This document shows positions 11,441 through 22,529 of a stretch of DNA of 64,000 nucleotides, in pieces. A program made the position numbers and the translations under genes. The notes below the pieces were generated by a model, which worked only from the letters and a program-made list of their open reading frames with translations, was not told the origin of the DNA and ran no database searches. Within the stretch, counting starts at the first letter, position 1; each line of letters starts with the position of its first letter. Where the stretch lies: assembly GCF_000787575.1 (NCBI RefSeq), contig NW_012236504.1:186001-250000 (forward strand), given 5' to 3'. Origin of the DNA: Acytostelium subglobosum LB1 (taxonomy: Eukaryota; Evosea; Eumycetozoa; Acytosteliales; Acytosteliaceae).

Positions 11441-11881
11441 TGTGTTATATTATATGTGTATGTAGTATTATCTGTTTAAAAGTTGTAACAAGTGGAGAAT
11501 GTGTCAATGTGCTGTCAGACGTCATTGGGGCCGAGGAATCCAAACGGACCATTCAGAACCGATTGTTGTTACAAAAAAAGATCAACAAAAAGTTCCAAAT
11601 TTCAACAGAGAACGTCCATCACCCCCACAATCCTGCCCCATTGTGGGTGGGCCATTTTGAAAGACGCAGGACCTTGGGATCTGAGTCGGAACATGAATAC
11701 TCTGCCGACTATTCAACACAATGGGGAGTGAGTGTGTCACATCATCAGACAAGTGAGTTACGTTGTAATGTAGGAGCGCGCATTTTATGGAGGATAAGAA
11801 GGAAGTAGTCTGGCGAGCTCGTCAATTGATAATGGTAGAAGGGAAGGATGTTGGAAAAGACGTAGAAGTGCTCTATGTTGT
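11441..11881. other. intergenic region
   Basis: About 440 bases upstream of the carboxypeptidase gene and downstream of the beta-galactosidase gene. Open frames here show no family resemblance and I support no gene. It probably holds the carboxypeptidase promoter. Confidence 0.5.
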
Positions 11882-13833
11882 CTAATTAAAGAATGGTTCA
11901 TCGACAAAGTCAATCGATGTCACCTTTGACTCAAGTGTCTCAAAGATGATGACCTCGTTCTGACCTTGATGAAGAAGCACTGATGGCACGTACATAGTAC
12001 GCTGTGGACCAACGTTCCAGTAACGACCAACATTGAATCCATTGATCCACAGGTTACCCTTTCCAAGTCCAGTGAATGCGAGGAAAGTCTCTCCAATGTC
12101 ATTGACAGAGTCTATAATGGATGGNAAGTTAGTGTTAGAGAATGATTGATCGATTGATGATTGGTTGATTGNATTGATCACATACTGATTGTGATGTTAC
12201 CACGGTAGAATGTTGGCTCACCACCTTGGTTGTATTCGTTGCTCTCGACCCATTGGATGTTGGACAGATCCTCAAGGGAGAGTGGGTAGTTGTTCCATGG
12301 TCCGAGGTACTCGAATCCGGCAAGGACACCATTGCCCAGACCCTTTGGATCGTGCATGTATGAGCCGTAGTTGACACGACCCTGATTCTCGAGAAGGATG
12401 CGAACCTGGTTGGTATCGCCATCGGTGAATTGAACATTGATTGAGCTGTTGGACGAACGCTGGACAAAACCTTGGTTGGTGTTGTTGATGTAGAATGTGG
12501 CGCGGTCGCGCAGATCCATCACGCTGAGGCTGTTGGATTGGTACTCAGTGTTGATGTCGGCCTCGTAGAGGGCAAAGCCATAGTTGAGCTTCATCTCCTC
12601 AAACATCATTGGACGTCCAGTGGTGATGAATGGGTTGGGCGAGAGCTGCTGGAGGTTGTTAAAGAGCGAAGCGGCTTGAGTCAACTGGATGGTGCCGTAG
12701 GCCATGTGAGTGGAGTTGTTTGGCACTGGTCCGAGGGGTTGGTTCGTCCACTTGACGATGGCATCGCGCACGGCCAAGTACTTGGGTGTGATGTCACCGG
12801 CCTCGCTGATGGGTGAGTCGTAGTCGTAGGATTGGGTGGTGATCTCAAAGTCTCCGGGGTCACCGCCATTGACACCGTTCATGAAGCCAAAGTTGGAGCC
12901 ACCGTACATCATGTACATGTTGACGCTGGCGCCCAGCTTGAGGATGTCGTAGAGGCCGTCGGCGACGGTCTTGGCGTCGACGCGTGCTTCACTAGAGTCG
13001 AGCCAGTGAGTCAACCAACCAGTGTAGTACTCAGAGTTCATGAGTGGGCCGGTTGGCACGAACTTGCGTTGAATGTCAAAGTTGCTCTGGGGATCGTCAG
13101 TGGGGCCAAAGTCGATGGTCTGGTAGACGCCTGGGATCTGCGAGCCGTAGAGGTAGCCGCTGCCCGAGCCGTCGGTGCTGTGGAAGATGACTCCGCTGCC
13201 GTCGCCACGACCCTCGCCAAAGAACTTGATGTAGAGCGAGAGCAGGTAGTTGAGGTAGTTCTTGTCGGAGCCGTAGCTGCCGTACTCGTTCTCGACCTGC
13301 ATCATGATGATGGGGCCGCCATTGGTGTAGAGCTGCGTGTTGAGGATGGGCAGCAGCACGGTGAACCAGTCGGTGACGGCGTTGAGGTAGGTCTGGTCAG
13401 AGGTACGCAGCGCGATGTTGGGATCGAGCGTGAGCAACCAGGGTGGGAAGCCGCCAAACTCCCACTCGCCACAGATGTAGGGGCCGGCACGGATCACCAC
13501 GAGCAGACCCTCCTCCTGAGCGATCTCGATGAAGCTGGTGACGTTGTAGGTGGCAAAGTCAAAGGTGTCGGGTGTGGGCTGGTGTAGGTTCCAGGCGATG
13601 TACGTCTGCACCGTGTTGAGTCCGGCCGCCTTCATCTTTTGCAGACGGTCACGCCAGAGGCTTGGGTGGCAGCGCATGTAGTGGAAGGAGCCCGAGATGA
13701 TCTGGAAGTTCTGGCCGTCCTTCACAAAGTTGTTTCCACTGATCATAAACGACTCGGCATTCGTCGTCTGACCAAACAACATAACTGTTGCCACCAACAA
13801 TGCAACAAACAATAATGTTGGTATTGTTGTCAT
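11882..13833 (-). CDS. beta-galactosidase (glycoside hydrolase family 35)
   Basis: Two exons, 12186-13833 and 11882-12111, give about 625 residues. The 74-base intron holds two N bases but its splice ends are clear. A signal peptide (LLFVALLVATVMLFG) is followed by the GH35 barrel: GSFHYMRCHPSLWRDRL, the RAGPYICGEWEFGG block, QVENEYGSYG with the acid/base Glu at about residue 183, and MNSEYYTGWLTHW with the nucleophile Glu near 268. The C-terminus has the jelly-roll module ending in GKGNLWINGFNVGRYW. Members hydrolyse terminal beta-galactosides in lysosomes or outside the cell. The usual N-x-HEP motif reads WNLHQP here. Gene calling is firm because the family match runs the full length. Confidence 0.93.
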
Positions 13834-14494
13834 TATCTTATATATATTACTATCTACCTACTACTATTTGTAGTAGTTATACACTTATAAGTATGTTGTG
13901 TATGTAATTGTATACTTGTATAAGTATGTAAGTATGTAAGTAAGTGTGATTGTGTTGTTTAGAATGTAGATGTCTGTTTGCAAGCATGTTCACGTTCATG
14001 TTCAGAGCCAACCCCTCTCTTCAGACCCAAACATTATCAACACTAGACTAGTGTGTGAGATATTGACAACTTGATTCATTCAAACACAACACACTTTGTT
14101 TAAATATCTCATCGGCTGGATACCAACAACGACGCCGACATGCAAAGTAAGTGTGGGGCTTTGTTCAAAATGGGTATAGGCCCAGGACCCCCAACAACAA
14201 CTACTTATACAATCAATATCATCATTCATAAACATAGATTGATATTATATCTAAATTGATTTAAATAAATTTATTTACAAAGGATTGAGATAAATATTCA
14301 TTAATGATTTTAAATTATTAATAAGTTGTTTGATCAACTATTTTGATTGAGTCTCATGATCTAGATCTCAATGGAAGAATTAAAAATAAACTTGAAGAAT
14401 GAGGTGTGTGATCAAAGTTCAAAAGTGAACTTGCACTCTCAATCATTCACTCATTCATTTATTAATATACTTATATACTTATTTATATATATTT
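13834..14494. other. divergent intergenic region
   Basis: About 660 bases between the beta-galactosidase and the TRA2-like gene. It has (AAGTATGT)n-like repeats near 13920-13945 and AT-rich sequence after 14220. I see no gene; both promoters are likely here. Confidence 0.5.
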
Positions 14495-15620
14495 ATGATG
14501 GACTCTGAAATTAATGCAGGTGATGTACTGCTAACTCATAAGCAGCAGAGAAGTTCTAGAAGTAGATCACCACCATCTCTACCACCTGTTCATAGAAGTG
14601 ACTCGAGAGGTGATGAGAGAGATATTGATAGGGACAGAGGTGTAGTCGATAGAGACAGCAGAGAGAATCGTGATGGTGATAGAGACCGTGGCAGCAACAG
14701 TGACAGAGACAGATACGTCTCAGACCGTTCACCAGGTCCAGGCAGTGATAGATCAAACAGATTGGCAAATGTATGTACTTCATTCATTCAATCACAACAT
14801 GTAGCATATATACTAATATATGGTTGTGAATGGTTGAATATATAGACTGCCCCACCCAGTAAGGTACTTGGAGTGTTTGGTCTCAGTCCAAAGACTACTA
14901 GATATGACTTGGAGGATACGTTCAAGAAGTTTGGCAAGATTGAGAATGTCAGTTTGATCATGGATAAGAAGACAAACAGATCAAAGTGCTTTGCCTTTGT
15001 CTACTTTGAGAGCAAGGACGATGCCATCAAGGCCAAGAATGAGTGCCAGAACCTTATAATGGAACGGCAAGCTAATTAGAACTGATTACTCAGCCTCTGC
15101 GCGTCCACATGACCCAACACCAGGCAGATACTACGGCAATGGGTAAGTACAGAGATAAATGGGGCGAGAGAATGGTCACCTGACTGACCCGTAACACATA
15201 CATATACACAGTGGTTCTTCAACAAGATACAGCCCATATGATAGATATGATAGGGATCGCGAGGATAGGTACGGAGGTGGAGGCGGCGGTCGTGACGACA
15301 GAGGATACGGTGGAGGCGGCCGCGATGATAGGTACGGTGGAGGTGGCCGCGATGACAGAGGATACGGTGGAGGTGGTGGAGGTGGCGGCCGCGATGACCG
15401 CGGCTACAGCAGCCGTGATGATAGATATAGTCGCGACGACAGAGGATACGGTGGAGGTGGTGGAGGCGGACGAGATGACCGTTACGACAGCAGTCGTGAT
15501 GACAGATATAGTCGCGACGACAGATACGGTGGAGGCGGCCGTGACGACCGCGACAGAGACAGATACAGAGACGACAAGTACGACCGTTATGACCGTCACG
15601 ATGATCGTCACCGCGACTAA
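14495..15620 (+). CDS. TRA2-like SR splicing regulator, with an apparent frameshift
   Basis: Three exons: 14495-14770, 14846-15142 and 15212-15620. The N-terminal region is Arg/Ser/Asp-rich (SSRSRSPPSLPP, then RD repeats). One RRM follows, with RNP2-like VLGVFGLSP and RNP1-like KCFAFVYF, where the usual Gly of RNP1 is Cys. After the RRM comes TDYSASARPHDPTPGRYYGN, which matches the linker of Transformer-2 proteins (RPHTPTPGIYMG). The C-terminus is a long RDDR/YGGGG repeat region. In exon 2 the frame breaks near 15060-15070: the RRM end runs into a stop, while one base fewer leads straight into the TRA2 linker. This is probably a sequencing indel. TRA2 proteins bind exonic enhancers and promote exon inclusion in the nucleus. 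Confidence 0.8.
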
Positions 15621-16363
15621 ACCCTCAAGATGCATCAACACAGCGCATATGGATGGATTCATTGTTTAAGTAGGTTGTCGAATGTCGGCTCGTCAGTCAC
15701 CGACCAAGTACTAATCATCATCTTACCACATCCAATCAGTCACAAGGCCAATGTCCAACCAACACTATCAATCAACAAGAAAGTCTTTCCATGTGTCGCC
15801 CGTCAACATCATCAACATCAATCAATCACATCAATCATAACCATCCATTTGTATCTCATAATAGACTGACCTCTTTCTCTTTACACATCACTCACTCACC
15901 TACTCCCTTCCCCAAGTCGTTAACGACTTTGTTATAAAGGCTAGCCTAGGCAAGCAAAGTTACAAGCATCACTTCAACAACTCTATCACATAATCAAGCC
16001 AATCAAGCCAAGCAAGCAAGCAATCAATAGCAATGAATCAAATTAAACATACAATACCTCGCACCTAACAAGAATGAATGAATGAATGAATAACACAAGT
16101 CATAGTAGCCTCTCTGCAGCAATGAAGTCAATCAACCTAGGAAAGATCAATGAATGCGGTCTCTCTCTGCCAGCCATCAGGTTTGTATCCAACAAGACAC
16201 AACCAGCTTGGATGAATGAATGAATGAGAGTGAGGGAGAGGGAAGGTACCAATAAAGTGTTGGAACATTCGTATGACACCAATCAATCAATCAAGATCAG
16301 CAATCAGTGGATTTATTGATAATGGATGGAACATCAATCCATCCATATATCTATTTATCTAAT
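15621..16363. other. convergent intergenic region
   Basis: About 740 bases between the 3' ends of the TRA2-like and nucleoporin genes. It is rich in CAAT and CAAG repeats, with (GAAT)n near 16072-16090. I see no gene; it probably holds both 3' UTRs. Confidence 0.5.
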
Positions 16364-18545
16364 TTATCTCTTGGCAGAGGACTTCTTCTTGTTGCCTCCA
16401 CCTGCACTGCGTGCAGAGTCGCTGATGGAGAAGCCGGCGCTGCTCTGGCTGAGCGAGGAGGAGCCGGTCAGATTGGGCGTCTGTGGCATGAATAGTCCAG
16501 TGGCGGTGGACGATCGCATTGATGGCGTTTGCGAGCCGAGAGGATTGATGGTGGTGGAGAAGTTGGTTGTGGAGCCAAGCGAGCCGAGTGAGCTGGTGGT
16601 GGCCAATGAGCCCAGCGCTGACGCTGTGGAGGAGGCGGTGGAGCCAAAGGTGTTGGACGATCCACCAGTCAGGGAGTTGCCACCAATTGAAGGTGCCAAT
16701 GATGATGTTTGGTTGTTGTTGCCAAATAATGAGTTCGATGTTGAGGTGGAGCCCAGGGTGGGCGATGTCATCAATGACAGAGTTGGCGTTGTCGATGCGG
16801 CACCCACAACTGGCGAGGCAGTCGACGCGCCAAACACCGATGAGTTGGAGCTGAAGCTGTTATTGTACGATGGGGAGATGCTGTTGTCCGAGGCCGAGCC
16901 ATGATGATAGCTCTGCTTTGCACTTGGCTCCAATGTCTTTCGCTTTGGGAATGGGTTGTAGTTGTCGTTGTAGTACTTGCGCTTGAACATCAAATAGTCC
17001 CTCTTGAGTCGGTCCAACTCATTGACCAGTCCATCCAACACGACTGCCTCATTGCGGAGTACGTTCTGGTTGGTTTGCAATGTGGCAATGAATGCTGTTG
17101 ATTGATTAAGTGATTGAATGAGTGAGTGATCTTGCGAGGACTGACGGACAGATGGGATAACTTACACTCTTGGAATGAGAGGTTGCTGTTGTATTGTTTC
17201 GTTGGTGCTATACAGTTGATGGTTTGGTAGAGTCGCTCGATCTTCTGCATGAAGGACGCTACTATCTCCTCCATCTCGCGTGATGGCAGTGGCTGGGAGT
17301 AGGGTGAGACGAATCCAATCGATAGCATATGATACTGTTCGCTTATCGATGTCAATGGCTTTGCCGAGCTCTCCCTAAGGTGTTCGAATGATTGAATATA
17401 GTGATTGAAGTTGTTGTTTAAGCTGTCGAGTTTCTGTTTGTTGTTGTGTTGGCAACAGGCGAACGAAGGTTAGAATGGTCGGTTGATTGATCGAGCGATT
17501 GATTGGGTGATCGGCATTGATACATACGATCTGAATCTGTTGAATGAGCTTTGGAAGTTGATCCAGCTTGTCATCATAGGTTGAGAATGACTTCATAATG
17601 GTGTTGTTATTGATGATCATCTTGCTACATGATAGGGTGAGGGGATCTTGTTAGTCAATCAAGTCGCCAGCCAGGCTTGAAATGTGTGGCCACGGGTACT
17701 TACTGAAGTCTAAGACAATCTTGTTTCAGTTGTGGCGATAGTTCAGAGTACTTGTTGGAGAGTTGGTAGGCTGGTTGTGGTGGCATCTGTTGCTGTTGTT
17801 GCTGCATGAATCCGCCACCAAACATGTTTGTTGTTCCTCCCGTGGCCGATGAGAACAGTCCGGATGAAGCCTGACTGCCACCAAACAGGCTAGATCCCGT
17901 CGCCGATGAGCTTGGGAACAGAGAGGAGCCAGCAGATGACGACTGTCCGCCTCCAAACAGGCCAGATCCAGTTGTCGAGCCGGGGAAGAGTGAGTTTGAT
18001 GCTGGTGCTGTGCCAAACATGTTTGATCCCGCGGGTGCAGTCGATGATCCAAACAGTCCCGTACCTGTCGTTGGCGTTGTTGACGTCGCGCCAAATAGTC
18101 CTGTGCTTGTGGCAGGCTGTGTTGATCCAAAGAGACCTGTAGACGTTGAGGGGGCACTCGTTGCGCCAAACAGGCCTGTCGATGTCTGTTGCCCTGTGTT
18201 ACCAAACAGTCCTGCTGACTGAGTTGCTGGTGCTGTGGACTGTTGTGCGCCAAACATGCCTGTAGAGGTTGCAGGTGCAGTCGACTGTGTTGCACCAAAC
18301 AGACCTGTGGAGCCACCTCCTCCAAACAATGAGCTGCCACCACCTGTTGCTGCTTGGCCACCGCCACCAAACAAGCCGCCACCACCCGTCTGTTGTGTAG
18401 ATTGTCCTGGCTGAGCAGCGCCTCCTGCGCCACCACCAAACAAGTTTGTACCTGTACTCTGGCCTCCTCCTCCTCCAAACAAGTTTGAACCTGTACCAGC
18501 AGTATTCGTGCCCCCAAACAACGATGAGCTCTGATTACCAAACAT
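16364..18545 (-). CDS. FG nucleoporin, Nup58/p45 type
   Basis: Four exons: 17704-18545, 17528-17624, 17166-17433 and 16364-17094, about 645 residues. The first 250 residues are a GLFG-type FG-repeat region with Gly/Ser/Thr spacers (SLFGG, GLFGAT, GLFGST, NMFGGG). The middle 250 residues are helical. They include SPYSQPLPSREMEEIVASFM and a following helix that resemble the Nup58/p45 core, with a further long helix VVLDGLVNELDRLKRDYLMF. The C-terminus is Ser/Asn/Thr-rich and ends in a basic stretch. Nup58 forms the central-channel Nup62 complex with Nup54 and Nup62, and its FG repeats bind transport receptors. All three introns have GT-AG ends and keep phase. Confusion with Nup54 or Nup62 is possible, but the layout of FG repeats on both sides of the coil favours Nup58. 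Confidence 0.75.
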
Positions 18546-19013
18546 ATTATTACTATGACTATTACTATTACTATTATTATCTCTCTCTTGATTGTTATTT
18601 CGTTCTTTCTGTTGAATGATTGATTGATTGATTGATTGAGTGTATGTACTCTCTCGGTGAGAGTCTGTATGTCTGTCTGTCTGTTTGTGTGTCTAAAGAG
18701 GTATTATATGTATGTATATGTTTGGTTGGTTGGCTGTTCACAAATGAATGAATGACGAGTGATCATCAAAGTGAGTGAATGACCGCCAATTTTTTGAAAC
18801 TTCGCAAAGTCGTCCAGCTGGAACAACGTGGTTGGTAACATTGTGTTGTCAATCGACAGGTCGTTGGTTAGTTTCCAAGAAGTAATGTTGTCTTGAGTTC
18901 AAGACAAATCAAGTCTACGTAGACCCTCTCTCTATTCAATCAACTTCCACAGCTACAAGTTACAATCATTCATAAATATACAACCAAACAAACAAACAAA
19001 CAACAATCAAACA
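18546..19013. other. divergent promoter region
   Basis: About 470 bases between the nucleoporin start and the first FNIP gene. It contains (TTGA)n near 18618-18640 and (AAAC)n just before 19014. No gene is seen. Confidence 0.5.
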
Positions 19014-20588
19014 ATGGATGGACTTCCAAACTTATTGATTGGTTATATTTGTAGTCATGCTACACCTATTGGATCAATATGCCTTGCATTGACTTGTAAA
19101 AGGATGTTTAGATTGGTATTCAAATATGGACAACTCAATGATATCACAATGATGAGTAAACCATCCTTAATGAAGGATGATAAAGATGATGGTTGTAATC
19201 AATTGACATGGTATGTTGAACAGAATAGAATGCTTGACAAAAAGGTGATACCGAAAAGAGTCAAGACAATCGTGTTCTGTGATGACTATTCTCGATTGTT
19301 CAAGCCTCGCATGTTCAGGAAGAGAGTCAGATCGATACGATTCACTGGTGGGTACAGTCAAGAGATCAAACCAAATGTCCTTCCACAAAGACTTCATACA
19401 CTCACTGGTCTGAACTTATTGTCATCTATCCTCCCTGGATCTCTCCCAGCCTCACTCACCCGCTTGGGATTTGGAGGCTATCCTATGTCGTTTACACATG
19501 GATCGTTACCAGACGGGCTTCTGGAGCTTGCCAACCTTCTCCCTCTTGACCCATTGGTGCCAGGACTACTCCCATCAACGTTACAAACATTGTCCTTTGC
19601 GGCAGAGTTCGATCAAGAGATTACGCCTGGACTTCTTCCCCCCTCTCTCAGATCATTGTATCTGGGCATGAAGTTCAACCAACGTATCCTTGTCGATGTG
19701 CTCCCATCGTCCATCACCTCACTCACATTTGGTTCACAATTCAACAAACCAATAGCTCAACTTCCTCCTCATCTTTTAGCATTGATATTCATTCGAGGTG
19801 AATACAATCTCCCTCTTCCCACCCTGCCAGTGTCGTTGACTGTACTTAACCTTGGTTACAAGTTCAATCAACCAATTCAATTGCCAGTTGGCCTCAAGTC
19901 TCTCACAGTGAATCTGGTCCCCAACAACAGCCTTGTAGCCCTACTTCCCACAACATTACGATCACTCAGAGCATTGACCTTTAGTCAGTCCTTTAATACA
20001 CCAATCACCATTGATGCACTGCCTGACAGCTTGACCTCTCTCGAGTTTGGCTACTCATTCGACCATGAGATTATTCCCAACTCACTGCCCAATTCCATCA
20101 CTGACCTCAAGTTTGGTGCTTCATTCCACCAAGAAGTGTTCCAAAGTGGAGCACTGCCAACGTCACTTCTGTACTTAACACTTAGGAGAAATGATATCAG
20201 ACATGATATGAGGCTGCCATCATCAATCACATCATTGAGTATCTACAGGTTCATTTGGAAGGAGTGCTACCCAAAGAATCTGCAACACTTGACCATCTTA
20301 TCAGATAGCGAGTCAATTACAAAGAGGTCCTACCTCAACCTCAACACATTGACAATGGAGCTCCAGAAGAAGAAGCTCAAGATTACACTCAAGTTGTATA
20401 ATAGTCTGTACTTCAAGATACCAAATGTTGCCAACTATTACTTCAACTTCAATTCTCAACCATTCTCAACGATCAGTCGTATTGGAGGCAGTTGGATATT
20501 GATTACAACAATCAGAGATGGCGTCACTGTTGTACAATTTTATGACTACACATGGAAGCCAAGGCCAAAGTCGAGAGGATGGTATTAG
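19014..20588 (+). CDS. FNIP-repeat protein 1
   Basis: A single exon of 524 residues. The N-terminus (LPNLLIGYICSHATPIGSICLALTCKRMF) looks like an F-box. It is followed by about a dozen FNIP repeats of about 22 residues, with cores such as LPASLTRLGFGG, LPPSLRSLYLGMKFNQ and LPDSLTSLEFGYSFDHEI. The last 110 residues do not repeat and are conserved in the neighbouring copy (WILITTIRDGVTVVQFYDYTWKPRP). FNIP repeats form a leucine-rich-repeat-like fold known mainly from dictyostelids and large DNA viruses, and with an F-box they may act as substrate receptors of SCF ubiquitin ligases. This is the first gene in a tandem group of four; the closest relatives by ending are 20781 and 48658. Confidence 0.9.
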   Translation: MDGLPNLLIGYICSHATPIGSICLALTCKRMFRLVFKYGQLNDITMMSKPSLMKDDKDDGCNQLTWYVEQNRMLDKKVIPKRVKTIVFCDDYSRLFKPRMFRKRVRSIRFTGGYSQEIKPNVLPQRLHTLTGLNLLSSILPGSLPASLTRLGFGGYPMSFTHGSLPDGLLELANLLPLDPLVPGLLPSTLQTLSFAAEFDQEITPGLLPPSLRSLYLGMKFNQRILVDVLPSSITSLTFGSQFNKPIAQLPPHLLALIFIRGEYNLPLPTLPVSLTVLNLGYKFNQPIQLPVGLKSLTVNLVPNNSLVALLPTTLRSLRALTFSQSFNTPITIDALPDSLTSLEFGYSFDHEIIPNSLPNSITDLKFGASFHQEVFQSGALPTSLLYLTLRRNDIRHDMRLPSSITSLSIYRFIWKECYPKNLQHLTILSDSESITKRSYLNLNTLTMELQKKKLKITLKLYNSLYFKIPNVANYYFNFNSQPFSTISRIGGSWILITTIRDGVTVVQFYDYTWKPRPKSRGWY

Positions 20589-20780
20589 CCCAATAATGTA
20601 AGTCAATCAAGTCAATCAATTTTTTGTGTGAGTGTGGGTGATCAAACGAGTTGATTGACTGGATAGTGATGTGAGTTTCCAAAAACGATTATATATGCTT
20701 ACAAAGTTAACATTATTCCACCATCATAGTTACTTACCATCAATCATTCAAACATTCAAACATTCAATCAATTAATACAT

Positions 20781-22358
20781 ATGGAGACTCTACCAAACTT
20801 ATTAATCGGTACACTTTGTCAATGGATGGGATCAGTTGGAGCACAATGTCTGGCATTGACATCAAAGAGATATTATATATTAATATATAAACAAGGACAA
20901 TTGAATGGAGTCTTAAAGAGAAGACCATCATTTGTACAGAATGATGAGAGTGTTAGACAGTTGGTCTTATACTCTGGAAGAGAGTTATCTCGTTTCACAA
21001 AGGAAATGATACCAACTGGAGTTTGCTCAATACTATTCTCCAATACTTTCAATCAATCACTCAGTCAAGGTGTATTCAATGATACTAGTAGTATTACATC
21101 CATTCAATTCATTGGTACATTTCAATCTAGAATGGAACAAGGTGTACTTCCATTAACACTTCAGTCACTGAATGGATGGGACCTCTTGAACCCAATCACT
21201 CAAGGCTTGCTCCCAGACTCTTTGACCTACATCAAGTTTGGTGATGGACACAAACAAGAGTTTGATCAAGGGTCATTCCCATATGGTCTACTGGAGATTG
21301 CCAACTTTAGTCCTCACAACATCATATTGCCTGGTCAACTGCCACCACTCCTTCAATCATTATCATTCAATGATTTTGATATGGTCATCCCGCCAGGAGT
21401 CCTACCGCCAACATTATTATCTTTGGATCTTGGCGATGTATTCAATCAAGAGATACTAAATGGTGCTCTACCTTCTTCCCTCACCAAACTCAGAGCTGGA
21501 CTTGCGTTCAACATGCCGATATTGGAAGGAGTACTTCCATCCCAACTAACAACACTGATTGTAACAAGCTACAGCCATCCACTCCCCACCCTACCAACGA
21601 CAATCACCCATCTTGATCTTGGTACTAACTTTGACCATCAGATACATCTTCAAAATGGACTCACATGGTTGTCAATCATTCTAGTACTGCCTGCCCTGCT
21701 TGCATCAACATTTCCATCTTCATTGAGAGTATTGAAGTTTGGTCCTGGATTCAATGCCCCAATCCCTGCTGGAGTGCTCCCACTCTCACTTACGAAGCTG
21801 TCCATTGGCGATCTGTTCAATCAACCTATCACTGCTGGATCACTGCCACCATCGATCACAGTCTTGAGGTTTGGAGAATCATTCGATAATGTGATGTTTC
21901 CAGCTGGTGCATTACCAACATCACTCGTATCATTGACCCTGAGAAATCATTATCTTCCCAAGACAATGAGACTGCCACCAACAATCAAGTACCTCAAGAT
22001 CCACAAGTTCATAGCAAAGTGGTGTCTGCCAAAGTATCTCGATCATCTCTCAATCATTGCTGACAACCAGTTCCTCTCAAAGAAGAACCTTAGTCTCAAG
22101 ACATTGTCAATGGAGCTCCATCATCCATCTCTACGTACAACAATGAAATTGTATCGTAGTCTTGAAGTCAAGGTCGTCAACATTGGTACCTATAGTTTCA
22201 ACTATAATGGCAAGCTATACTCAATATTCACACGAATGGATGGAGACTGGATCATGGTCACTGTTGCCAGGGGTCCAACAACCGAGGTCATGTTCCATAA
22301 CTATGACCGACAACCAAGGCCAGTATGGGTCAGAGGTAAATTTAAATATTATCACTAA
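20781..22358 (+). CDS. FNIP-repeat protein 2
   Basis: A single exon of 525 residues with the same layout as the gene at 19014. The F-box-like start is LPNLLIGTLCQWMGSVGAQC, then FNIP repeats follow (LPDSLTYIKFGDGHKQEF, LPPTLLSLDLGDVFNQEI, LPLSLTKLSIGDLFNQPI) and then the same non-repeated C-terminal region (WIMVTVARGPTTEVMFHNYD). The C-terminal regions of both genes align closely with conserved Trp, Tyr and Phe, which shows they are tandem duplicates. The start ATG at 20781 follows an A/T-rich leader. A role as an F-box substrate adaptor is inferred from the family; no substrate can be named. Confidence 0.9.
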   Translation: METLPNLLIGTLCQWMGSVGAQCLALTSKRYYILIYKQGQLNGVLKRRPSFVQNDESVRQLVLYSGRELSRFTKEMIPTGVCSILFSNTFNQSLSQGVFNDTSSITSIQFIGTFQSRMEQGVLPLTLQSLNGWDLLNPITQGLLPDSLTYIKFGDGHKQEFDQGSFPYGLLEIANFSPHNIILPGQLPPLLQSLSFNDFDMVIPPGVLPPTLLSLDLGDVFNQEILNGALPSSLTKLRAGLAFNMPILEGVLPSQLTTLIVTSYSHPLPTLPTTITHLDLGTNFDHQIHLQNGLTWLSIILVLPALLASTFPSSLRVLKFGPGFNAPIPAGVLPLSLTKLSIGDLFNQPITAGSLPPSITVLRFGESFDNVMFPAGALPTSLVSLTLRNHYLPKTMRLPPTIKYLKIHKFIAKWCLPKYLDHLSIIADNQFLSKKNLSLKTLSMELHHPSLRTTMKLYRSLEVKVVNIGTYSFNYNGKLYSIFTRMDGDWIMVTVARGPTTEVMFHNYDRQPRPVWVRGKFKYYH

Positions 22359-22529
22359 ACCATCAATCAATCAATCAATCACATCCATCATTCCTCTTGT
22401 AATAAAATTAATATTAATTTGTTTTTGTTCACTTTTTTTTGATCAACTATTTTCCATTTTTGTCAACAATTACTTTCGTCTTTATGTCAATCATGCATAC
22501 ATATACAAATAGACATATTTATAGAATAG

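Noticed and set aside
11440-11808. 122-residue plus-strand frame upstream of the carboxypeptidase
   Set aside because: No family match, no leader context and it lies in a likely promoter.
12832-13587. 251-residue plus-strand frame
   Set aside because: It is antisense to the beta-galactosidase and has skewed Val/Asp/Gly content typical of a shadow frame.
15211-15669. 152-residue Thr/Val/Ala/Met-rich plus-strand frame and its antisense partner
   Set aside because: Shadow frames of the RDD/Gly-rich repeat of the TRA2-like gene.
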